Shown piece by piece: positions 57,999 to 64,000 of a stretch of 64,000 nucleotides of DNA (positions are counted from its first letter, which is position 1; every line of letters begins with the position of its first letter). Both the position numbers and the translations under genes were made by a program. The notes below the pieces were generated by a model that worked only from the letters and a program-made list of their open reading frames with translations, was not told where the DNA came from and did not search any database. This DNA comes from Gonocerus acuteangulatus (lineage: Eukaryota; Arthropoda; Insecta; Hemiptera; Coreidae), in NCBI GenBank assembly GCA_946811695.1, contig OX328125.1:100224643-100288642 (forward strand), read 5' to 3'.

Positions 57999-58029
57999 GT
58001 TTCGGCTTGAAGTTTACTGCCTTCATCAG
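57999..58029 (-). ncRNA. Hammerhead-like core (CTGATGA type) of a second Penelope-type fragment
   Basis: The minus strand has CTGATGA, GGC...GCC stem and GAAACGTC. Best match to the consensus core in the window. No associated coding region within reach. Confidence 0.42.
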
Positions 58030-58109
58030 GGCTGTAAAAACATATATATACATACAAAAAGGATTAAAAAAAACAGAAAAACATTATACATAGCTAGAAG
58101 AACATTATT

Positions 58110-58555
58110 ATTATTGTTGGAGTTGCTGGATGGTGGAAAATGGATGTTCACGAAGGATGAAATAAAGGTCGAAAATTCCCACAGGTGTTTTAACGGCAAA
58201 ACGATTTCAGGGACTAAGCCCCATTTTCAATGCCGTGAAAAATTGTGCCATGAAGTCGTTCCAGCTACAGCTTGACGAGCTTCAAACATTGTTGGAGTTG
58301 CTGGATGGTGGAAAATTGATGTTCACGAAAGATGAAATAAAGGTCGAAAATTCCCACAGGTGTTTTAATGTCATAACGTCAGGGACTAAGCCCCATTTTC
58401 AATACCGTGAACAATTTCGGCATTTGCGTTTCGGCTTCGCGGCACAATTTTTCACGGCATTGAGAATGGGGCTTAGTCCCTGAAAACTTTTCGCCATTAA
58501 AACACCTGTGGGAATTTTCGACCTTTATTTCATCCTACGTCATAATTATTATTAT
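58110..58555. repeat. Three-copy unit, two direct and one inverted
   Basis: GAAATAAAGGTCGAAAATTC and CAGGGACTAAGCCCCATT occur at 58159 and about 58336 in direct order, and inverted at about 58460-58545. The inverted third copy makes a fold-back with the second. Class unknown; probably terminal repeats of a retroelement. Confidence 0.75.
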
Positions 58556-58844
58556 TATAGCTAGAGCTTAAAATAGAGGTAAATCAATACTGGCTTAAGG
58601 CATAGATGGATAATGTGGATACAGATATAAAATGAACAAATACATTGTGAAAATAGGCTTACCGATGACAAGACGGAAAACTATGCCTCACGGATGCTTA
58701 ATCACTTCTGACTGTTGATCAAGGTAAGTTAGGGGAAAGGAGTGTGGAGTTTTTGACCACCCTTTAAGATGAGAGTGGTAGTAGAGGATTAAAGAATGGA
58801 CAGCGGTGTCTTAAAGATAATAATGGATAATGGAAGGGAGGCAG

Positions 58845-59091
58845 ATATCGTCGATACAAAAGCAAACTAACGAATATGAAAATCACCACTTTTCAGAGTG
58901 GAAAAAGTTTTATTCATAACTTTTTTTTGGACTGTCAAATATTCGGCAGATTTGGCCTTTTGATAGTGGAATACTTTCCCTTTAATAGAGTGAAGAATTT
59001 GCCGTAAATAAGTCCAGCAGAAATTTTTTAAGATGGACAATGAAAGATGCATTTTTTCATATTCGTTAGTTTGCTTTTGTAGTGACGATAT
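58845..59091. mobile_element. TIR MITE, 247 bp (same family as 23562-23819)
   Basis: ATATCGTCGATACAAAAGC at left, inverse at right (GCTTTTGTAGTGACGATAT). The interior is nearly identical to the 23.6 kb copy, with a small deletion. Confidence 0.85.
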
Positions 59092-59096
59092 GTGTG

Positions 59097-59589
59097 TTAG
59101 TAATTACTCTGTCCTGCTTGTATTTGCAGCCCAGATGTAGGCTTCATTGCTGGCGGTACATATATATATATATATGTGTGGTTCTGTTAGTAATTACTCT
59201 GTCCTGCTTGTATTTGCAGCCCAGATGTAGGCTTTATTGCTGGCAGTACATATATATATATATGTGTGGTTGTGTTAGTAATTACTCTGTCCTGCTTGTA
59301 TTTGCAGCCCAGATGTAGGCTTTATTGCTGGCGGTACATATATATATGTGTGGTTGTGTTAGTAATTACTCTGTCCTGCTTGTATTTGCAGCCCAGATGT
59401 AGGCTTTATTGCTGGCGGTACATATATATATGTGTGGTTGTGTTAGTAATTACTCTGTCCTGCTTGTATTTGCAGCCCAGATGTAGGCTTCATTGCTGGC
59501 GGTACATATATATATATATGTGTGGTTGTGTTAGTAATTACTCTGTCCTGCTTGTATTTGCAGCCCAGATGTAGGCTTTATTGCTGGCG

Positions 59590-59650
<61 letters not shown>

Positions 59651-59705
59651 GTTGTGTTAGTAATTACTCTGTCCTGCTTGTATTTGCAGCCCAGATGTAG
59701 GCTTG
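59097..59705. repeat. Minisatellite of 7 units, each but the last ending in its own AT tract of variable length
   Basis: TTAGTAATTACTCTGTCCTG at 59097, 59187, 59275, 59359, 59443, 59531 and 59657. The conserved part is about 68 bp. Unit length varies (84-126 bp) with the (AT)n following GGTACATA; the longest tract is 59594-59645. Not coding, despite long open frames. Confidence 0.95.
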
Positions 59706-59942
59706 AATTTCATGTAAAATGTAGTAGTTTTGAGGAACAACGACCGAACACTGACAATATATACCTTCAACCCCCTCCCTTCAACCTATAAATATCTTAG
59801 AATAGATGAATGTCGAACACCTGGAATACATTTCAAGTGGATCTGAATCAATAAAAAAATGTCACTGGATGTAAATATTGTTTTGAGCGAATAGTCTTAG
59901 TCTTAAATAAAAAATAAAACATGATTATCTTAATATCCTTAC

Positions 59943-60064
59943 CTGCCTGGGGGCTGTGCATGAGATAGATGCGAGAGCTGCAGGGGTAACACCGACCAAG
60001 CACAGAACACACCCCAAGCCAGCAATATGAAGATCTGTTTCATCCCACGCCGCCTACCCAGCCT
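59943..60064 (-). CDS. First coding exon (signal peptide) of a class C GPCR, probably a metabotropic glutamate receptor
   Basis: Coding starts at ATG 60043-60041 and runs 101 nt to a splice donor (GTAAGG, 59942-59937). The 33 codons open with a typical secretion signal, MKQIFILLAWGVFCAW, followed by a short Pro/Gln-rich stretch. A T-rich tract ending in CAG (about 60065-60067) looks like a splice acceptor, so the 21 nt before the ATG would be 5' UTR and another leader exon should lie upstream. The frame stays open above the ATG to that acceptor, so an earlier start is possible. Ending in phase 2, the exon joins exactly to the next exon at 50230 through a split AGG codon. The role is inferred from that partner exon: insertion of a receptor ectodomain through the ER membrane. 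The exon is GC-richer than its surroundings. Confidence 0.62.
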
Positions 60065-60349
60065 CTGAAAATACAGAAATATATTGTTACTCTCATTATT
60101 GATTTTTGTAAATAATTTGTTCTAACTTTCCTGGGAGAATTATTTGAATATATTTCTAGCTTGTTTTTAGCAAGTTTGTCACTCTTCAGGAAACAAGTGG
60201 CTCCAATAAGAGTAGACAAATAAAAAGCGTTATTTAAAAGCATAGTTCCACTGGAAAATCAGGAAGGGTTTACAGTGGATTAGTAGTGGCGATTAATAAG
60301 GAGGACAGTAACTTATAAAATCCAGTAAGTGCAATATCTCAAACGGAAA

Positions 60350-60440
60350 ACTCAGGAGCTGCATAACTAAGCACTTTTCTCGGGAGCAACTTATGTATAT
60401 ATCTGTAAGGCCCCGTATTGCCTTGGGTTAAAATAAGTGA
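60350..60440 (+). repeat. Family B 5' fragment
   Basis: CAGGAGCTGCATAACTAAGC and TTTTCTCGGGAGC match the family B start. Confidence 0.6.
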
Positions 60441-60454
60441 ATAAATATGAAAGA

Positions 60455-60840
60455 AAACGTTGTGTGTCCAACATTGTTAATGTGAGAACAATGAATCCTC
60501 AGATACTTTGCCTGGCTCATGGGAGCCGCGAGGTCCCCGCGAGGTGGCTGACCCGTAAGGTCTAAGGCCTGACGAGAGTTGCCTCGTCCAGACACGAGCT
60601 AGAGCAGAGGTGGGGGTGAAGGATTTATAAGGGCCGGCTTACCTCTGACGGGAGTCCACAACCGTTCCTGAGATCTCGACCCAGATGATTGTAAGTCAGC
60701 CCAAATATTCTCATACCTCCCAAATCGATAATAGTTGATGAATCTAGCTCTCTCTCTTTCTCTCACTCAACCTTTTCTCTCAGAATTCTTTTATGTATCG
60801 TTATATATTAGTGTAAATTAAAGGTCGGAAAAGTAATTCC
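60455..60840 (+). other. GC-rich block, possible solo LTR or promoter
   Basis: Contains GATTTATAAGGGCCGG (TATA-like) about 175 bp from the start, then a CT-rich stretch. No partner LTR or clear TG...CA ends were found. It lies upstream of the receptor signal exon but on the opposite strand, so I do not claim it as the gene's promoter. Confidence 0.25.
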
Positions 60841-62035
60841 GATTCTCTCACCAAAAATAACAAGAAATGAATGAAAAGTTGGAAACACCCCGCTTGAAAC
60901 GAGTGGTTCAACCCCGTACATGAGATGGCTTCGAAACGATGCGTTCAGAAGAGTGAGATATTGCGTCTCCTGAGTTTGAAAGGGCTTCCATGAGCGTGAG
61001 TGGCTGGACGCACCAAGGAAATATTCCCACGCAGTGGCGAGTTCACTCATAAACCTGATCGAGTGTTTAAACCCCGGAAACTAGATGGCATCGAGACGAA
61101 GCATTGAGAAGACGCTGATATAGCTTCTTCAGGGTTAGAAAGGGCTTACATGTGTGTGAGTGGTCTAACACACTCTAGACACGATTAGGCAACCCGGCGA
61201 TTTCATTCCTAAACCTTATAGAGTGTTTAAACCCCGGACACTAGATGGCATCGAGGCGAAGCAATGAGAAGAGTCTGATAAAGCTTCTTCAGGGTTAGAA
61301 AGAGCTTACATGTGCTTGAGTGGTCTAAAGCACCCTGGATATGATCAGACGCCATGGCGAGTTCACTCCTAAACCTGATAAGAGTGTTTAAACGCCGGAC
61401 ATTAGATGGGATCGAGACAAACCTTTGAGAAGAGGCTGATACAGCTTCTTCAGGGTAAGAAAGAGCTTACATGTGCGTGAAGTGTCTAATGTCCTGGACA
61501 CGATTAGAAACCGTGGCGAGTTCACCCCTAAAACTGACAGAGTTTTTTTAACTCCGGACATGAAATGGCTTTGAAACGTAGCGTTGTGAAGAACCTCATA
61601 CAAGGGTTTAAAGGGCTAACATGTACGTGAGGTGGTTTAAAGCACCCTGGACCGTGGCAAGTTCACCCCTAAACCTGATAGAGTGTTTAAACCCCGGACA
61701 CTAGATGACATCGAGGCGAAGCATTGGGAAGAGGCTGATCTAGCTTCTTCAGGGTTAGAAAGAGCTTACATGAGCGTGAGTGTCTGAACGCACCAACGAA
61801 ATATTCCCACTCCGCTCCTAACAAGATGGATTTTTTTTTTTAACTCCGGACACGAGATTGCTTTGAAACGTAGCGTTGAGAAGAACCTGATACAAGGGTT
61901 TAAAAGTGCTTACATGTGCGTGAGTGGTTGTACCCTTCATACGATCACCACGGCGAGATCACCCCTCAACCTAATAGAGTGTTTAAGCCCCGGACACTAG
62001 ATGGGATCGAGACAAAGTGTTGAGAAGGGCGAGAT
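60840..62035. repeat. Degenerate satellite of about 155-bp period, 7-8 copies
   Basis: GAGTGTTTAAACCCCGGACA-like blocks recur near 61053, 61208, 61384, 61541, 61680, 61836 and 61976. Each is followed by TAGATGGCATCGAGACGAAG and, later, CTTCTTCAGGGTTAGAAAG and ACATGTGCGTGAGTGG. Copies are diverged and contain indels, so this is the oldest array in the window. Confidence 0.85.
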
Positions 62036-63507
62036 ATTAAAAGTAGCCCTTTCTACCACTATCTCCGAGCACTATATCATCCAGATCGTAAAGTTACCCC
62101 CAGCAACTTTTCTTTCCTGGCTCTTATCTACTTTGTTCATTTTAGTAAATTCTATTTCCCCTTCTTATCATAAAGTAGTCCCTAGGTTTTATTCAATAAT
62201 ATTTTAAACGCTTACTTAAATGTGCGAACAAGTTAAAGTGGAAACAATTTTAGGCCACTCCAAAAAAATGAAAGTAGCTTGTTGTATTTTAATTAGGATG
62301 TTGAGAAAAGGCTCGCTACTTTTTGCGGGAATGTCTTTGGAAAAACAAAATAACAAAAATAAATCGAAGAATTTCTTCTTTTTATAATGTAACAAAATAA
62401 AATAAAGTTACATTCTTTTTTGGTACCTCTTATGCATTTAGTTCAGAAAGTATTCAGGTTAGGGACCGTCTCAAGACATCAACAATTTTCTATAATGTTT
62501 CGTTACTTACAAATGGTAAAATATATATGCAGTAAACAATGCTATTTTGTTTAAAAATATGAAAAATAGGGAAAAAATGAACATATTTTATATCATTTTG
62601 TATTAAGGGCATCATATTTTAGAAAGAAAATGTTAATTATAGAATAATTCAACCAACCAACATTAGTTTAAATCAGTTTAATAGTGTTTGAATAATATGT
62701 TAGCAATGGAGGTATCAGCGGAAAAATTAACAATTTTCTATTTTTTTAATAAACCGAAACGAAACTTATACGTTTTTAAAGACGCGCCCTGAACTATTAT
62801 ATGAGAAAATAAATAGTGTGGGTATCCGATTCATTATGTTACCAGAAACTCATAAAAAAGTTATACCGGGGCAATTTTTGTTTTCTTGCAAGAAATCTCG
62901 CACAATACAGGGTCTGCCGGCGTGTCAGATTTCAAGGTTTATGATCTACGAGATGAACCTCGGTGGGTTTTGTTCATGAATAATAAACTATCTGTTTATG
63001 ATATTACCGCTCCTATAACCCTCTCTAGTTATAATACAGCGCAAGTAACTTCGGATTAGCCCAAGAACTGGAATGTTTTCTTTTTTATTAAGGTTTTATT
63101 TCGAAATTATAATTGTTTAAAGTCAGCAAGCATCGACATTCTGACTCTTCCTCAATGCGTAACTGTAAAATAATACATTGATCTTAATAGGAGATTTATT
63201 ATAACCAGTTTTAATGAATATGGAAATTTTTTCTTCCCTTTGTTATGGATATTTTTCGCGATTTGCATTGTAACGGAATAAAAATTGAGGCCACCAAAAT
63301 GTTATTAGGAAAGAACATACAGACAAATATTTATGTACATGGATTTGAATTTTAATGAAATTGGTTGTTAATTTTTTTATGGCACGACCCAGTTAAATGA
63401 GCTGATGAAAATATTCTAGTCGGTACTTTTGCTATTAAAATATCATTTTAAATGTGCAGACTGAGTAGGTACATTCCTTCGGAATTCACTAAAAAACAGC
63501 TGGACGG
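62036..63507. other. No recognised feature
   Basis: AT-rich sequence without supported gene or repeat. Confidence 0.35.
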
Positions 63508-63515
63508 ATGTGTAG

Positions 63516-63714
63516 CAGTGTTGGGCAAAATAACAATCAAATGTACGTTTTGCGTATGTATACTGTCGTATTCACGGAAACTTCTTGTGATTACGAGTGT
63601 AATTATGATCAACAGTATGATCACTGGAAATTTCTCTTGTAATTAAGATTGTAATCGTAATCAGATCTCCAGGGTCTGTGATTATGATGGTGATTATGAT
63701 TATGCCCAACATTG
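63516..63714. mobile_element. hAT MITE, 199 bp
   Basis: CAGTGTTGGGCAAAATAAC and ATTATGCCCAACATTG ends. Flanks ATGTGTAG (63508-63515) and ATGACTAG (63715-63722) form an 8-bp duplication with two mismatches. Interior rich in GATTATGATT/TAATCGTAATCA. Confidence 0.82.
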
Positions 63715-63722
63715 ATGACTAG

Positions 63723-63885
63723 TATAGTCCATACAACAGGAATAGGGGAGGACTCAGAATGCCACCTTGCAGAACAGCCGTATTTGTCAGAAATGTGTCC
63801 AGAAAGCGAAACGAAGGTTAATTTCAAATTTGTATTGATCATACCATGATAGGTGAAATGCTTTACATAAATGAATAAAATCACC
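63723..63885 (-). pseudogene. Non-LTR reverse transcriptase fragment
   Basis: The minus strand reads AVLQGGILSPPLFLLYGLY, the 'GvlQGg.LSPllF..Y' motif of LINE reverse transcriptases. It is preceded, after a one-base frame change, by VSLSGHISDKY. The hAT MITE abuts its 3' side, so the insertion probably interrupted it. No FADD box was found. Confidence 0.6.
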
Positions 63886-64000
63886 TTATATAGTCTTGTT
63901 ACTCCATAGTTTCTTTATTTTTTCAGGGTATTGCTTGTAAAACAAAAAAAAAACAAAAAAAAACAACGCTGTTATAAATATGGCATTAAGGATTTATCAG
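63886..64000. other. Window end, no recognised feature
   Basis: AT-rich with A-runs. Confidence 0.3.

Noticed and set aside
60455..60840. Promoter of the receptor gene
   Set aside because: The TATA-like box is on the opposite strand to the gene and no transcription evidence exists; kept only as a possible LTR.

Overview
The window is eukaryotic nuclear DNA, AT-rich and dominated by repeats. Spliced coding exons, DNA transposons of many superfamilies, Penelope-like and non-LTR elements, Helitrons and a 5S rRNA-derived retroposon all point to an arthropod. An insect, perhaps hemipteran, is my guess; the species cannot be fixed from the sequence. There are no operons and no bacterial or viral gene layout.

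The only convincing host gene lies on the minus strand. A signal-peptide exon (59943-60064) and a downstream exon (50085-50230) join in phase across a 9.7 kb intron and encode the start of a class C GPCR that looks like a metabotropic glutamate receptor. The intron is packed with transposons: a 5S rRNA/LINE chimera, a Tigger MITE, a Helitron and a Penelope-like element with inverted terminal repeats. Later exons of the gene were not found in the window.

Layout. 0.6-2.5 kb: two minisatellites with strong palindromes. 2.9-6.4 kb: LINE tail, AT/CT microsatellites, dispersed families B and D, Helitron fragment. 6.4-8.7 kb: palindromic Tc1-like element whose transposase core is amplified seven times in frame. 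9.4-14.5 kb: a MITE, a 49-copy 28-bp array, a LINE 3' end, a family B copy with a 34-bp perfect hairpin, and a long-TIR element. 15-24 kb: retroposon with A30 tail, family C, a Tigger element enclosing a 53-bp minisatellite, SINE fragment, a second Tigger copy with HTH remnant, MITE. 24.5-29 kb: further arrays and piggyBac-type and hAT-type elements. 29-31.4 kb: a 26-residue-repeat reading frame. 32.4-37.5 kb: an hAT MITE with perfect 8-bp TSD interrupted by about 4.5 kb that appears to contain a Helitron, itself holding copia and fold-back remnants. 38-46 kb: family B, piggyBac MITE, hAT MITEs, Helitron, 31-bp array, tRNA-derived SINE. 46-50 kb: family C, 27-copy 48-bp array, short cysteine-rich ORF, SINE with TSD. 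50-60 kb: the receptor intron. 60-64 kb: possible LTR, degenerate 155-bp satellite, unique DNA, and an RT fragment beside an hAT MITE.

Most other open frames fall inside minisatellites or microsatellites and are not treated as genes. Family names rest on motif recognition by eye. Copy numbers and boundaries were counted from the sequence; no database search was possible.
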